A DNA stretch of 64,000 nucleotides from Paenibacillus macerans. GTDB lineage: Bacteria; Bacillota; Bacilli; Paenibacillales; Paenibacillaceae. The translations under genes were made by a program, and so were the position numbers. Under the pieces are notes generated by a model. The model was not told the origin of the DNA. It worked only from the letters and a program-made list of their open reading frames with translations, and made no database searches. Positions 26,147 to 35,632 of this stretch are shown one piece after another. The DNA lies in the NCBI RefSeq assembly GCF_023715465.1, contig NZ_JAMBOE010000006.1:1-64000 (forward strand), in the 5' to 3' direction. Positions within the stretch are counted from its first letter, which is position 1; the number at the start of each line of letters is the position of its first letter.

Positions 26147-27040
26147 TTGGACATTCGGCAAATGCAATATTTGATCGAGGTTGCCCGTCTCAAAAGCTTT
26201 ACGAAAGCGGCCGAGGCGCTGTATATTACCCAGCCAACCATCAGCAAAACGATCAAAAGCATGGAGGACGAGTTAGGCGTTGTTTTGTTCGACCGGGTCG
26301 GCAAAAAAATCGAGCTCACCGATGCCGGTCAAATTATCGTAGGGCAGGCCCAGCAAATCGTCACTTCATTCCAAAACCTGATGGCGGAGCTGGACGACCT
26401 GCGGAATTTGAAAAAAGGGCATATCCGGATCGGTCTTCCGCCGATGGTGGGGGCCAGCTTTTTTCCGAAGGTGATCGGGCAATTTCATCAAAAATATCCG
26501 GACATTACGATCCAGCTGTTTGAGGACGGGGCCAAAAAGGTGGAGTCGGATGTGGTCGGCGGGGCGCTTGATGTCGGTGTCATTGTGCTGCCGGCGGCGG
26601 CGGAGGAGTTAAGCAGCTTTCCGTTCGTGGAAGAGAAGCTCAACCTGGTCGTGCACCCGTCCCACCCGCTTGCGGAGCGGAAGGCGGCGGAATTGTCCGA
26701 GCTGTCCCAGGACGGGTTCGTCCTGTTCCGGGAGGATTTTACGCTGCATGACCGGATCATCAACGAATGCGCCAGGGCCGGGTTCCAGCCTCATGTCATT
26801 TACGAGAGCTCGCAGTGGGACCTCATCAGCGAAATGGTCGCGGTCGGCTTCGGCATTACGCTACTGCCGGAAACGATCTGCCGCGAGGTGGATGACGAGC
26901 GCGTAAGGATCATTCCGCTGGTAAAGCCGATCATCCCCTGGAAGCTGGGCATCGTCTGGCGGGACGACCGCTACTTGTCCTTTGCGACGAGGGAGTGGAT
27001 CCGGTTTGCGCAGCGGGAGTTAACGGATATTAATCCCTGA
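26147..27040 (+). CDS. cidR: LysR-type regulator of cidAB (CidR/YwbI-like)
   Basis: A 297-residue LysR-family protein: N-terminal winged helix (residues 1-60, with TQPTISKTIKSMEDELGVVLFDR) and a periplasmic-binding-like effector domain. It is transcribed away from cidAB as in B. subtilis ywbI-ywbHG, where the regulator activates the pair. The TTG start follows GGAGAGG by seven bases. The effector is thought to be acetate or a related overflow metabolite in characterised relatives; that is not visible in sequence. Confidence 0.87.
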   Translation: MDIRQMQYLIEVARLKSFTKAAEALYITQPTISKTIKSMEDELGVVLFDRVGKKIELTDAGQIIVGQAQQIVTSFQNLMAELDDLRNLKKGHIRIGLPPMVGASFFPKVIGQFHQKYPDITIQLFEDGAKKVESDVVGGALDVGVIVLPAAAEELSSFPFVEEKLNLVVHPSHPLAERKAAELSELSQDGFVLFREDFTLHDRIINECARAGFQPHVIYESSQWDLISEMVAVGFGITLLPETICREVDDERVRIIPLVKPIIPWKLGIVWRDDRYLSFATREWIRFAQRELTDINP

Positions 27041-27080
27041 ATTTTTTGTAATTAAATGGCATAATCTGTGATATTTGAAC

Positions 27081-27110
27081 TTGTCCGTACCGAACCCGGG
27101 ACGTTATAAT
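27081..27110 (+). promoter_or_regulatory. Promoter of the APC permease gene
   Basis: TTGTCC at 27081-27086, an 18-bp spacer and TATAAT at 27105-27110, 43 bases before the ATG. The leader is too short for a T-box or riboswitch. Confidence 0.5.
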
Positions 27111-27153
27111 TGCCTGATGTGTTTCGCAAATTTGAATTAGGGGACAGAACCTA

Positions 27154-28566
27154 ATGCATTTATTCAGAAAAAAATCGATAACCTCCATGCTTGCGGAGAA
27201 AAAAGCGGCCGGCCCCACGCTCAAAAAGGAGCTTGGCGTGTTTGATTTAACCATGCTTGGCATCGGATGCGTTGTGGGGACAGGCATCTTCGTCCTCACC
27301 GGCGTTGCGGCGGCGCAGCATGCCGGACCGGGACTGATCCTTTCCTTTATTCTGGCCGGGATCATCTGCGCCTTTTGCGCCCTGTGTTATGCCGAATTCG
27401 CTTCGATGGTCCCCGTGTCGGGGAGCGCCTACACCTATAGCTACGCCACCTTCGGGGAAATCGTCGCCTGGATCCTCGGCTGGGATATGATGTTGGAATA
27501 CGGCTTTGCCGCTTCCATGGTGGCGAGCGGCTGGTCGGGGTATTTTCAGGGCCTGGCCGCCGGGTTTGGCATTAACCTGCCGCACGCGCTGAGCAGCGCC
27601 TTCGATCCTAAAGCCGGGACCTATGTCGACGTTCCCGCCATTTTGATCGTGCTGCTGCTCACGTTTATCGTATCCCGCGGATCGAAAGAGTCGTCACGGC
27701 TGAACTCGATTATGGTCATTGTCAAAATCGCCGTGATCGTGCTGTTTGCCGTCGTCGGCGCCTTTTACGTGAAGCCGGGCAACTGGACGCCGTTCATGCC
27801 GTTCGGATTCAGCGGCGTCGTTACCGGGGCGGCGACGGCCTTCCTTTCCTATCTCGGCTTTGATGCCGTCGCCACGGCCGCTGAGGAGGTGCGGAATCCG
27901 CAGAAGGATCTGCCGCGCGGCATCCTTTGGTCGCTGGCGATCTGCTCGCTGCTGTACGTCCTCGTCACGGCGGTGCTTACCGGGATCGTTCCGTATTCGC
28001 AGCTGAACGTCAAAAATCCGGTCGCCTTCGCCCTGCAGTACATCGATCAGAACTGGGCGGCCGGGTTTATTTCGCTGGGGGCCATCGTCGGCATAACGAC
28101 CGTGCTGTTTGTGCTGCTGTTCGGCCAAAGCCGGCTGCTGTACGCGATAGGGCGGGACGGTTTGCTTCCCGGAAGGCTGGCCCGGCTTCACCCCCGGACC
28201 GGGGTCCCCTCCGTCAGCACCTGGACGACCGGCATTGTGGTCGCGGTGTTAGCCGGTCTGGTTCCGCTCGGCAGGCTCGCCGACTTGGTCAGCATCGGCA
28301 CGCTTTTTGCTTTTATTACGGTATCGCTTGGGGTTGTCATTTTGCGCCGGACCCGTCCGGATCTGCCCCGTTCGTTCAAAGTGCCGCTGGTGCCCCTGAT
28401 CCCGCTGCTGGCCGTGTTAACCTGCGGCTATTTGCTGGTCAGCCTGCCCCGGATCACTTGGATCGCCTTCGTCGTTTGGATGATTTTCGGATTAGGCGTG
28501 TATATGCTGTACGGTTATAAGCACAGCAAACTGTCCGGTGAGATAGGCGGGCAGGCTGGCAACTGA
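27154..28566 (+). CDS. APC-family amino-acid permease (YfnA/CAT-like)
   Basis: A 470-residue transporter with about twelve membrane helices. The first helix carries GIGCVVGTGIFVLTG, the substrate-backbone binding motif of the APC superfamily, and the SAYTYSYATFGE stretch follows helix 2. The overall pattern resembles the cationic amino-acid transporter subgroup (YfnA). Substrate specificity cannot be deduced. AGGGGA precedes the ATG. It sits alone between cidR and pdaA on the same strand. Confidence 0.85.
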   Translation: MHLFRKKSITSMLAEKKAAGPTLKKELGVFDLTMLGIGCVVGTGIFVLTGVAAAQHAGPGLILSFILAGIICAFCALCYAEFASMVPVSGSAYTYSYATFGEIVAWILGWDMMLEYGFAASMVASGWSGYFQGLAAGFGINLPHALSSAFDPKAGTYVDVPAILIVLLLTFIVSRGSKESSRLNSIMVIVKIAVIVLFAVVGAFYVKPGNWTPFMPFGFSGVVTGAATAFLSYLGFDAVATAAEEVRNPQKDLPRGILWSLAICSLLYVLVTAVLTGIVPYSQLNVKNPVAFALQYIDQNWAAGFISLGAIVGITTVLFVLLFGQSRLLYAIGRDGLLPGRLARLHPRTGVPSVSTWTTGIVVAVLAGLVPLGRLADLVSIGTLFAFITVSLGVVILRRTRPDLPRSFKVPLVPLIPLLAVLTCGYLLVSLPRITWIAFVVWMIFGLGVYMLYGYKHSKLSGEIGGQAGN

Positions 28567-28683
28567 GATACGATGCGAGGTGCCTGACCGGCCAAAATGC
28601 ACGCCGTATATTTCCCGCAGTACAGGCAATAGTAAACGAGAGCGTTGCAGCTAGGATTTTGGAGAATAAGGAGAGAATGCTCT

Positions 28684-29469
28684 GTGAGATTGGCCTTGAT
28701 CTGCACGGTAATGATCGGTATGCTGCTTGGCCCCGCGGCACCGCAAATCGTTTACGCCGATTCGCCCCACCATTTCGGGTTCAAAAAAAGCGTGGACGGA
28801 AGTCTCCCTTCCATTAATGAGGAGGGGTTCAAAGAGATCGTCGATAAACACGGGGCTATTTTTCTCGGGGATACCTCCCGGAAGGAACTGTTTCTCACGT
28901 TCGACAACGGTTACGAAAACGGGTATACCGCCCCGATCCTCGACATTTTGAAAGCGAAGAAAGTGCCGGCGATCTTTTTCGTCACAGGACATTATGTGAA
29001 AGATCAGCCCGAGCTGCTGAAGCGGATGATTGCCGAAGGGCACCTCATCGGGAACCACTCCTGGAGCCATCCGGATATGACCACGATATCCGACGAGCGG
29101 ATCCGCGACGAACTGGAGCGCGTCAAGCAGGAATCGGCGAAGGTGACCGGCCGGCAGGAGATGAAATATCTCAGGCCGCCCCGCGGTATTTTCAGCGACC
29201 GAACGCTGCAGGTGACGAAAGAAGCGGGCTACATCAACGTATTTTGGTCGGTGGCCTACAAAGATTGGGATGTAAATGCCCAAAGGGGCGCCGACTACGC
29301 GTATCGGCAAGTGGTGTCTCAGCTTCACCCCGGTGCGGTGATCCTGCTGCATTCCGTGTCCAAGGACAACGCCGCGGCTTTGGGCTCCATCATTGATGAA
29401 GCCCGGCGCCAGGGCTACGAATTCAAAAGCCTGGATGAACTCCGCCGGAACGGCGAGGCTGGGCAATAA
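28684..29469 (+). CDS. pdaA: Spore-cortex N-acetylmuramic acid deacetylase
   Basis: A 261-residue polysaccharide deacetylase, near the 263 of B. subtilis PdaA. It makes the muramic delta-lactam of spore cortex peptidoglycan, which marks the cortex for lysis at germination. The GTG start at 28684 follows AAGGAG and gives a clean signal peptide (cleavage after VYA, about residue 25). NodB motifs: TFDNGYENG near 72-80 (Asp74, with Asn75 as in PdaA), metal-binding His125 and His129 in NHSWSH, and RPPRG. A longer frame starting at 28645 spoils the signal peptide. Confidence 0.93.
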   Translation: MRLALICTVMIGMLLGPAAPQIVYADSPHHFGFKKSVDGSLPSINEEGFKEIVDKHGAIFLGDTSRKELFLTFDNGYENGYTAPILDILKAKKVPAIFFVTGHYVKDQPELLKRMIAEGHLIGNHSWSHPDMTTISDERIRDELERVKQESAKVTGRQEMKYLRPPRGIFSDRTLQVTKEAGYINVFWSVAYKDWDVNAQRGADYAYRQVVSQLHPGAVILLHSVSKDNAAALGSIIDEARRQGYEFKSLDELRRNGEAGQ

Positions 29470-29553
29470 ATGAAAAAGATCGTATCGGCAATGGAGACAA
29501 TTCTAGCTCTACAAGCCCGCCGGTACGCTCTTTTTTTTGCCGGAGTCTGGGGA

Positions 29554-29751
29554 AATAGCGGAAAAAAAGGGCGTTATTCCCTACGGAGTAGGAAGTCCAG
29601 CCCAATTAGCGGAACTTTTTACCGCTATTTTTTGAAAACGAGGGGAAAGTGGCCTTTTTTTCCAAGTTCAGTCCCCAATAGGGCCTAAAAGTTCCGCTAT
29701 TCCGCGACCGAGGGACAAATCACGAAAATAGCGCCACAATTTACCGTTATT
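29554..29751. repeat. Family B four-hairpin repeat, copy 3
   Basis: A 198-bp element with units starting at 29554, 29605, 29677 and 29727 (steps 51, 72, 50), each 25 nt and mostly well paired: AATAGCGG/CGTTATT, ATTAGCGG/CCGCTATT, AATAGGGC/CCGCTATT, AATAGCGC/CCGTTATT. It lies between pdaA and the MarR promoter and fills most of that 560-base gap. Confidence 0.88.
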
Positions 29752-29851
29752 TCCGGCAACAGTGGTTTGCCCCGCCCCCATCCCCATCCCCATATCCTTC
29801 CCACGCATCTACCATGCTTTATCCGAAAATGGAGCTAAATCCTTGTTTAAG

Positions 29852-29903
29852 TGTAACAAAGACGCCAGCACCCGGTAGGTTTACCTTGGCAGGCGTCTTT
29901 TTC
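29852..29903 (+). terminator. Hairpin with T-run before the marR promoter
   Basis: AAAGACGCC and GGCGTCTTT form a stem around a longer imperfect loop, followed by TTTTTC. It is probably the pdaA read-through terminator. Confidence 0.7.
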
Positions 29904-29931
29904 GTTCTAATATATGGAACCTCGGGTTTGC

Positions 29932-29987
29932 TTGACTTTCATCATGAGCGAAATTATAATTAGCTTTGCTAATAGATAGGTATCCTA
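29932..29987 (+). promoter_or_regulatory. marR-exporter promoter with overlapping palindromes
   Basis: TTGACT (29932-29937), a 17-bp spacer and TATAAT (29955-29960). The palindrome ATTAGC-TTT-GCTAAT (29959-29973) overlaps the -10 box and a second dyad TAGG-TAT-CCTA follows (29977-29987). The placement suits repression by the MarR-family product of the first gene. Confidence 0.75.
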
Positions 29988-30031
29988 ATTATTAAATCAT
30001 GAAAATAAATGGAAAGCTGAGGTGATCATCG

Positions 30032-30499
30032 GTGCATTCCAGCGATAATTCGCAGGCGCATAAGCTTATGCTGGCGCTGCACCGCTTGCGGAGACTGGAT
30101 ATGAATAAAATGGCGCCACTAACGTTCAAACCAAGCGAATTCAGACTGATGTATTCTATTCTTCAAGGGCTTGAACAGGAGCCGCGGGGCATCACCGTCT
30201 CCGAGCTCAGCACAAGGATGGGAGTGGCTTCGCCCACCGTCACGCCGCAGATTCGCAGCCTGGAAGAACAAGGGCTGGTACATCGCTATAACGATCAGGA
30301 GGATCGCCGGGTCGTGCGCGTCAAGCTGACGGAGCAGGGCGAACAGGCATTTCGCACGGCGGCGGAGCATCGGTCCAAACAAATTCAAAATTTATGCGAT
30401 TTTTTGGGCGAAGAGAAAAGCAACCAATTGATCGAACTGCTGCACGATGTACACCGGTATTTCGAATCGCAGATCAATCAAAATAAAAAAACCGAGTGA
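30032..30499 (+). CDS. MarR-family transcriptional regulator
   Basis: A 155-residue winged-helix regulator. The DNA-binding core is visible (ITVSELSTRMGVASPTVTPQIRSLEEQGLV, then a DRR wing: NDQEDRRVVRVKLT). The GTG start follows GAGGTGA. It is the first gene of an operon with two ABC exporter halves. Two palindromes on its own promoter suggest autorepression relieved by a ligand, probably a substrate of the exporter (inference). Confidence 0.9.
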   Translation: MHSSDNSQAHKLMLALHRLRRLDMNKMAPLTFKPSEFRLMYSILQGLEQEPRGITVSELSTRMGVASPTVTPQIRSLEEQGLVHRYNDQEDRRVVRVKLTEQGEQAFRTAAEHRSKQIQNLCDFLGEEKSNQLIELLHDVHRYFESQINQNKKTE

Positions 30500-30508
30500 C
30501 TCGGATAT

Positions 30509-32251
30509 GTGGAGATGATGGAATTGATCAAACTTTTCCGCTATTTGAAACCATACCGCTGGCTGGTCGCCGGAGTGCTCGCCCTCGTCTTTCTTCAGAC
30601 GTTGTCCGAGCTGTATTTGCCGACACTGATGGCCGATATCGTGGATGTCGGGGTCGTCAAAGGTGACACGCCGTATATCTGGCGGGTGGGCGGATTTATG
30701 CTGCTTGTGGCGCTGGGCGGGATGGCCTGCTCGATCGGAGCGAGTTACTTCTCGTCCAAGGCGGCGTCGGGATTCGGCAAGCGGCTGCGTGCCAAGATGT
30801 TTAACCATGTGTCCAACTTTTCGCTGGAAGAGTTCGACAAAGTGGGCACCGCTTCGCTGATCACCCGCACGACAAACGACATTACCCAAGTTCAGCAGGT
30901 GCTGATTATGATGATGCGGATGATGGTAATGGCGCCGCTGATGTGTTTGGGCGGGATCATCATGGCCGTATCGAAAAACGCTGAATTGTCCCTGGTGCTG
31001 GTGGTCGTGCTGCCGGTACTGGCCGGGGCGATCTGGTTGATCGCCAGCAGAGGGATTCCGCTGTTTAAGGCGATTCAGAAAAAAATCGACAAGCTGAACC
31101 TCGTCATGCGCGAGAGCTTGACCGGCATCCGGGTCATCCGCTCGTTTAACCGGACCGATTACGAAAGCAAACGGTTTGACGCGGCCAACCTCGATTTGAC
31201 GGATACCTCGATTCGGGTCAATAAAATCATGGCCTTCATGATGCCGATTATGATGCTGGTGATGAACCTGTCTTCGGTGGCGATCATTTGGTTCGGCGGG
31301 ATGCGGATCGATGCCGGGCAAATGCAGGTAGGAGACCTGATGGCTTTTCTGCAGTATGCCATGCAAATTATGTTTTCGCTCGTCATGGTCTCGATGATGT
31401 TCGTCATGGTTCCGCGTGCGTCCGCTTCCGCCGTGCGGATCAATGAGGTGTTGGACATGGTTCCGGAGATCAAGGATGCCGACGTGGCGGCGGCGATGTC
31501 CGAGCAAAAAGGTTATGTGGAATTTCAAAACGTCTCCTTCAGCTATCCCGGAGCGGAACAGCCGGCAGTGCAGGAAATTACGTTCAGCGCCAAGCCGGGC
31601 GAGGTGACCGCGATTATCGGCGGGACGGGTTCCGGGAAATCGACGCTGATCAGCTTGATTCCGCGGTTTTACGACGTTGGTGAGGGGCGCGTGCTGGTGG
31701 ACGGCGTCGATGTGCGGGAGATGAAGCAGGAGGAGCTGCGGCGCAAAATCGGCTTCGTTCCGCAAAAAGCGGTGTTGTTCTCCGGCAGCATCAATGACAA
31801 CATCCGCTACGGCAAGGAGGACGCCACCGACGAGGAGATCCGGCACGCGGCCGGGATCGCCCAGGCGAGCGATTTTATCGCCGAGATGGAGCACGGCTAC
31901 GAATCGGTGATCGCTCAAGGGGGCACCAACGTGTCGGGCGGGCAAAAGCAGCGGCTTTCCATTGCCCGGGCGCTCGTGCGGAAGCCGGAAATTTACATTT
32001 TCGACGACAGCTTCTCCGCCCTCGACTTTAAAACGGACGCGAAGCTGCGCGCCGCCTTGAAGCAGGAGACCGGGGAAGCGACGGTTATTATCGTGGCCCA
32101 GCGGGTGAGCACCGTGCTTGACGCCGACCGCATCATCGTCATGAACGAAAGCCGGATCGCCGGCATCGGCAATCACCGCGAACTGATGGAAACCTGCGAC
32201 GTGTATAAAGAGATCGTCTATTCACAGCTTTCGGAGGAGGAGATTGCATGA
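30509..32251 (+). CDS. Heterodimeric ABC exporter subunit with degenerate ATP site
   Basis: A 580-residue half-exporter: six helices (about residues 20-300), then an ATPase domain with Walker A GGTGSGKST, signature VSGGQKQRLSI and Walker B IYIFDDSFSALD. The residue after the Walker B Asp is Asp instead of the catalytic Glu, so this subunit contributes the non-hydrolysing site while lending a canonical signature to its partner. This is the BmrC/LmrC/TM287 type. The start is uncertain: GTG 30509, ATG 30515 or 30518, or TTG 30524 (best spaced from GGAG). Confidence 0.88.
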   Translation: MEMMELIKLFRYLKPYRWLVAGVLALVFLQTLSELYLPTLMADIVDVGVVKGDTPYIWRVGGFMLLVALGGMACSIGASYFSSKAASGFGKRLRAKMFNHVSNFSLEEFDKVGTASLITRTTNDITQVQQVLIMMMRMMVMAPLMCLGGIIMAVSKNAELSLVLVVVLPVLAGAIWLIASRGIPLFKAIQKKIDKLNLVMRESLTGIRVIRSFNRTDYESKRFDAANLDLTDTSIRVNKIMAFMMPIMMLVMNLSSVAIIWFGGMRIDAGQMQVGDLMAFLQYAMQIMFSLVMVSMMFVMVPRASASAVRINEVLDMVPEIKDADVAAAMSEQKGYVEFQNVSFSYPGAEQPAVQEITFSAKPGEVTAIIGGTGSGKSTLISLIPRFYDVGEGRVLVDGVDVREMKQEELRRKIGFVPQKAVLFSGSINDNIRYGKEDATDEEIRHAAGIAQASDFIAEMEHGYESVIAQGGTNVSGGQKQRLSIARALVRKPEIYIFDDSFSALDFKTDAKLRAALKQETGEATVIIVAQRVSTVLDADRIIVMNESRIAGIGNHRELMETCDVYKEIVYSQLSEEEIA

Positions 32252-34176
32252 GTCAGGAGCAAAAAGGCGCGGGCGCCTCTGGGCGGCCTGCCGGCAGAAC
32301 TCCGGGGCTGAGAGGACACGGTCCAAGACACCCCGGGCCGGGCGGACCCGGCGGACCCGGCATGAGCATGCCGGCCGAGAAAGCGAAGGACTTCAAAGGG
32401 ACTTTAAATCGGCTCATCCGTTATTTGCGGCCGCATAAATATCAATTGACAGCCGTGCTTATCATGGCAGTTTTAAGCACCGTGTTTAGCATCGTCAGCC
32501 CCAAGGTGATGGGGAAGGCGACGACCAAGCTGTTTGAAGGGATCATGGGGAAAATTCAAGGGGTTCCCGGGGCGGCGATCGATTTTGCGTATGTATGGCA
32601 GATCATCATGGTCCTGGTGGGACTTTACGTATTAAGTTCGCTGTTCAGTTATGTCCAGCAGTACCTGATGGCTGGCGTCGCGCAGAAAACGGTGTACGAC
32701 TTGCGCAACGATGTTAACGCCAAGCTGAACCGGCTGCCTTTGAAATATTTCGACGGTCGTACCCACGGTGAAATTCTCAGCCGGGTCACAAACGACGTCG
32801 ACAATATCAGCAACACCTTACAGCAAAGCTTAACCCAGTTGATCACCTCGATCTTGACGATTATCGGCGTCATCGTGATGATGCTGTCGATCAGCCCGCT
32901 CATGACGCTGATTGCCGTGCTGACGCTTCCGCTCAGCGTGTTGGCGATTACTCAGGTCGCCAAACGCTCGCAGAAACAGTTCGTCCGGCAACAGGCGGAA
33001 CTGGGCAAACTTAACGGTCATGTGGAAGAAATGTATACCGGTCACAAAATCATCAAGGCGTTTGGCCGCGAGAAAACGTCGCTTGAGCAGTTTGACGACA
33101 TTAACGAACGGCTGTACACGGCAGGCTGGAAGGCGCAGTTCATCTCCGGCGTCATTATGCCGATCATGAGCTTTATCGGGAACATCGGTTATGTGCTTGT
33201 GTCCGTGGTCGGCGGCATCCTCGTTACCAAACGGACGATCGAGATCGGCGATGTGCAGGCCTTCATCCAATACGCCCGCCAGTTTACGATGCCGATTACG
33301 CAAACGGCGAACATCGCCAATATCATTCAATCGACGGTCGCTTCGGCGGAACGCGTATTCGAAATTTTGGACGAAGAAGAGGAAGTGGCGGAATCCGCTC
33401 AGCCGAAGGTGCTGAAGGAGCCGCATGGCGATGTGGCCTTCAATCACGTGAAGTTCGGGTACGATCCTCAGCATCCGCTGATCGAAGACATGAACATCAG
33501 CGTATCGCAGGGGCAAACGATCGCGATCGTCGGACCTACCGGGGCCGGCAAAACGACGCTGATCAACCTGCTGATGCGGTTTTATGAAGTGGGCGATGGG
33601 GCGATTACCGTAGACGGCGTCAACATTGCGGAGATGAAGCGCGGCGACCTGCGCAGCATGTTCGGCATGGTGCTGCAGGATACGTGGCTGTTCAACGGCA
33701 CGATCCGCGACAATATCGCCTACGGGCGCGAAGGCGCGACCGAAGCGGACGTGGTGCGGGCGGCCAAAATGGCCTACGCCGATCACTTTATCCGCACGCT
33801 GCCGGACGGGTACGACACGATCCTGAACGAGGAAGCTTCCAATATCTCGCAAGGTCAGAAACAGCTGCTGACGATCGCGCGGGCGATTTTGGCCGATCCG
33901 GCCATCCTGATTTTGGACGAAGCGACGAGCAGCGTCGACACCCGGACCGAGGTGCAGATCCAGAAGGCGATGAACGAGCTGATGAAGGGCAGAACAAGCT
34001 TTGTCATCGCGCACCGTCTCTCGACGATCAGAGACGCCGACCTGATCCTCGTCATGAACCACGGCTCGGTCATCGAAAAAGGCACGCATGAACAATTGCT
34101 GGCCCAAAAAGGCTTCTACGCCGATTTGTACAACAGCCAGTTTACGAAAGGCAGCTTTGAACCGGAGGCCGTGTAA
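32248..34176 (+). CDS. Heterodimeric ABC exporter subunit with catalytic ATP site
   Basis: A 642-residue half-exporter, overlapping its partner by four bases. It has an N-terminal hydrophilic Gly/Pro/Arg-rich tail of about 45 residues, six helices (about 60-360), then Walker A GPTGAGKTT, signature ISQGQKQLLTI (deviating from LSGGQ) and Walker B ILILDEATSSVD with the catalytic Glu. Together the subunits form one working and one degenerate ATP site, as in BmrCD and LmrCD multidrug exporters. Drug or toxic-compound export under MarR control is likely but not proven. Confidence 0.9.
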   Translation: MSQEQKGAGASGRPAGRTPGLRGHGPRHPGPGGPGGPGMSMPAEKAKDFKGTLNRLIRYLRPHKYQLTAVLIMAVLSTVFSIVSPKVMGKATTKLFEGIMGKIQGVPGAAIDFAYVWQIIMVLVGLYVLSSLFSYVQQYLMAGVAQKTVYDLRNDVNAKLNRLPLKYFDGRTHGEILSRVTNDVDNISNTLQQSLTQLITSILTIIGVIVMMLSISPLMTLIAVLTLPLSVLAITQVAKRSQKQFVRQQAELGKLNGHVEEMYTGHKIIKAFGREKTSLEQFDDINERLYTAGWKAQFISGVIMPIMSFIGNIGYVLVSVVGGILVTKRTIEIGDVQAFIQYARQFTMPITQTANIANIIQSTVASAERVFEILDEEEEVAESAQPKVLKEPHGDVAFNHVKFGYDPQHPLIEDMNISVSQGQTIAIVGPTGAGKTTLINLLMRFYEVGDGAITVDGVNIAEMKRGDLRSMFGMVLQDTWLFNGTIRDNIAYGREGATEADVVRAAKMAYADHFIRTLPDGYDTILNEEASNISQGQKQLLTIARAILADPAILILDEATSSVDTRTEVQIQKAMNELMKGRTSFVIAHRLSTIRDADLILVMNHGSVIEKGTHEQLLAQKGFYADLYNSQFTKGSFEPEAV

Positions 34177-34209
34177 AGAGGCAATCATTTAAATGTTCTA
34201 TAAACTAGC

Positions 34210-34250
34210 AAAAGCCGGGCGCACCGCAAAGCAGTGCGTACCGGCTTTTT
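34210..34250. terminator. Shared terminator of exporter operon and yhjX
   Basis: AAAAGCCGG pairs with CCGGCTTTTT, with an inner GCAC/GTGC stem; convergent genes lie on both sides. Confidence 0.88.
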
Positions 34251-34255
34251 ATAAT

Positions 34256-35509
34256 TTAAGCCGCGTGCCTGAAAGGCTTTAGGCGCAGCCCCTTTTTCTT
34301 CATGTTTTCCACGGGCGGCTTTACGAACACCGAGATGACGACCGCGGCCAGGCAAAGCAGGCCGATGACGATGAACGCCGGCTTGAAGCCGCCCAGCATC
34401 ACGGCGATAAACGAGCCGGATAGCGCGCCGATGCCGAAGCCCTGATAGATGAGGCCGTAATTTTTGCTGTGGTTGGCCAAGCCGAAAAAGTCGCCGACAA
34501 TCGCTGGAAAGATCGTGATATTGCCGCCGAAGCAAAAAGCGATAACCGCCACGCAGGCGAAGAACAGACCGTAATTCAAATCAGCGAAGCTCAGAGTGAA
34601 CACCGCCGCGGCCGTTACCGCCAGCGATCCGCCGATCAGGCCCAGCCGGCTCATTTTATCGGACAGCGAGCCAAGCACCAGCCTGCCCGACGTGTTGAAC
34701 AAAGCGATCAACGCGACCGCGTTGGCCGCGGCGGCCTCGTTAAGCCCGGCAAGCTGAATGCCGATGTCCTTCACGATGCCGATCAGATAAAGTCCGCTCA
34801 TACAGGCGGTAAAAAAGATCGCGAACAGCATGTATGCCTCTTTTGTGCGCAGCATTTCACCCACGGTGTAATCACGCTGCCCCACGCCTGCAGCCTTGTC
34901 CGCGCCATGCGGCCGTGATCCTGCGGCCGGGACGGCGGGGGAATTTTGCGCCTCGCGCACCAGCAAGGAACCGGTGGCAATCAGCGCCATGACGATCAGC
35001 CCCCAGTACAGAAAAGCTCCGGAAACGCCGGCAGATTCAAGCAAAGCACCGTTGATATACTTGAACAGCAGGCTGCCGGTGCCGTAAGCCCCGACGGAAA
35101 CGCCGGAGATAAGACCCTTGCGGCCGGGAAACCATTTCAGCAGATTTGATAGTGAGGTGATATAAGCCGTTCCGTCCGCATAGCCAACCACCACGCCTGC
35201 GAGCAGGTACAGCATCGGAAGGGAACTTGCCTGCGAGCTAAGCATCAGGCCAAGCCCCAACAAAATGCCTGCCGCCGCCGTCAGCCTGCGCAGACCGAAG
35301 CGGTCCTGCAACTTGCCGGCAAACAATGTGGAAAAGGCGAGCGCGAAACTTGTGATGGAGAAAGTTGTGGAAACGGAGCCAAGCTCCAACCCAAATTTGT
35401 TCGCCAATGGCTGGTTAAACAGACTCCAGGTATAAATGGTGCCAAGACCCATCTGCATAATAATGGTACCCAATACGATCGGCCACCGCTTTTCGGCTCT
35501 TCCGTTCAT
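34256..35509 (-). CDS. yhjX: OFA-family MFS transporter, YhjX-like
   Basis: A 417-residue major facilitator with twelve helices. It follows E. coli YhjX along its length: the GTIYTWSLFN opening, a GVVVGYADGTAYI helix, KWFPGRKGLISG, the ACMSGLYLIGI segment and FFGLANHSKNYG. YhjX is a pyruvate-inducible transporter of the oxalate/formate antiporter family. The start at 35509 is six bases after AAGGA. The next genes upstream are the YpdB and YpdA counterparts that control yhjX in E. coli, here physically linked. Confidence 0.85.
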   Translation of the reverse strand: MNGRAEKRWPIVLGTIIMQMGLGTIYTWSLFNQPLANKFGLELGSVSTTFSITSFALAFSTLFAGKLQDRFGLRRLTAAAGILLGLGLMLSSQASSLPMLYLLAGVVVGYADGTAYITSLSNLLKWFPGRKGLISGVSVGAYGTGSLLFKYINGALLESAGVSGAFLYWGLIVMALIATGSLLVREAQNSPAVPAAGSRPHGADKAAGVGQRDYTVGEMLRTKEAYMLFAIFFTACMSGLYLIGIVKDIGIQLAGLNEAAAANAVALIALFNTSGRLVLGSLSDKMSRLGLIGGSLAVTAAAVFTLSFADLNYGLFFACVAVIAFCFGGNITIFPAIVGDFFGLANHSKNYGLIYQGFGIGALSGSFIAVMLGGFKPAFIVIGLLCLAAVVISVFVKPPVENMKKKGLRLKPFRHAA

Positions 35510-35561
35510 CGCCATTCCTTCTTTCTCTCTCGATTGCGCATGAACTCTCTCACGCACCCTT

Positions 35562-35627
35562 ATTGTAAACGAGTACGCGCGGAGCTTGGCGAGAACGGGA
35601 ACGAAATGACGCGAATACGGAATGAAC
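35562..35627 (-). promoter_or_regulatory. Candidate YpdB (LytTR) direct repeats before yhjX
   Basis: On the minus strand GTTCATTCC (35627-35619) and TTTCGTTCC (35606-35598) form a direct repeat with a 21-bp period, the same period as the YpdB sites described before E. coli yhjX. A TACAAT -10-like hexamer follows at 35567-35562 with no good -35, as expected for an activated promoter. Confidence 0.45.
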
Positions 35628-35632
35628 TGCGG

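Noticed and set aside
27040..27153. T-box or riboswitch before the amino-acid permease
   Set aside because: The leader after the probable promoter is only about 40 bases, far too short.
30392..32176. 594-codon open frame antisense to the ABC exporter subunit
   Set aside because: Same reasoning: His/Asp/Arg-rich mirror of a clear gene, with no start signal.
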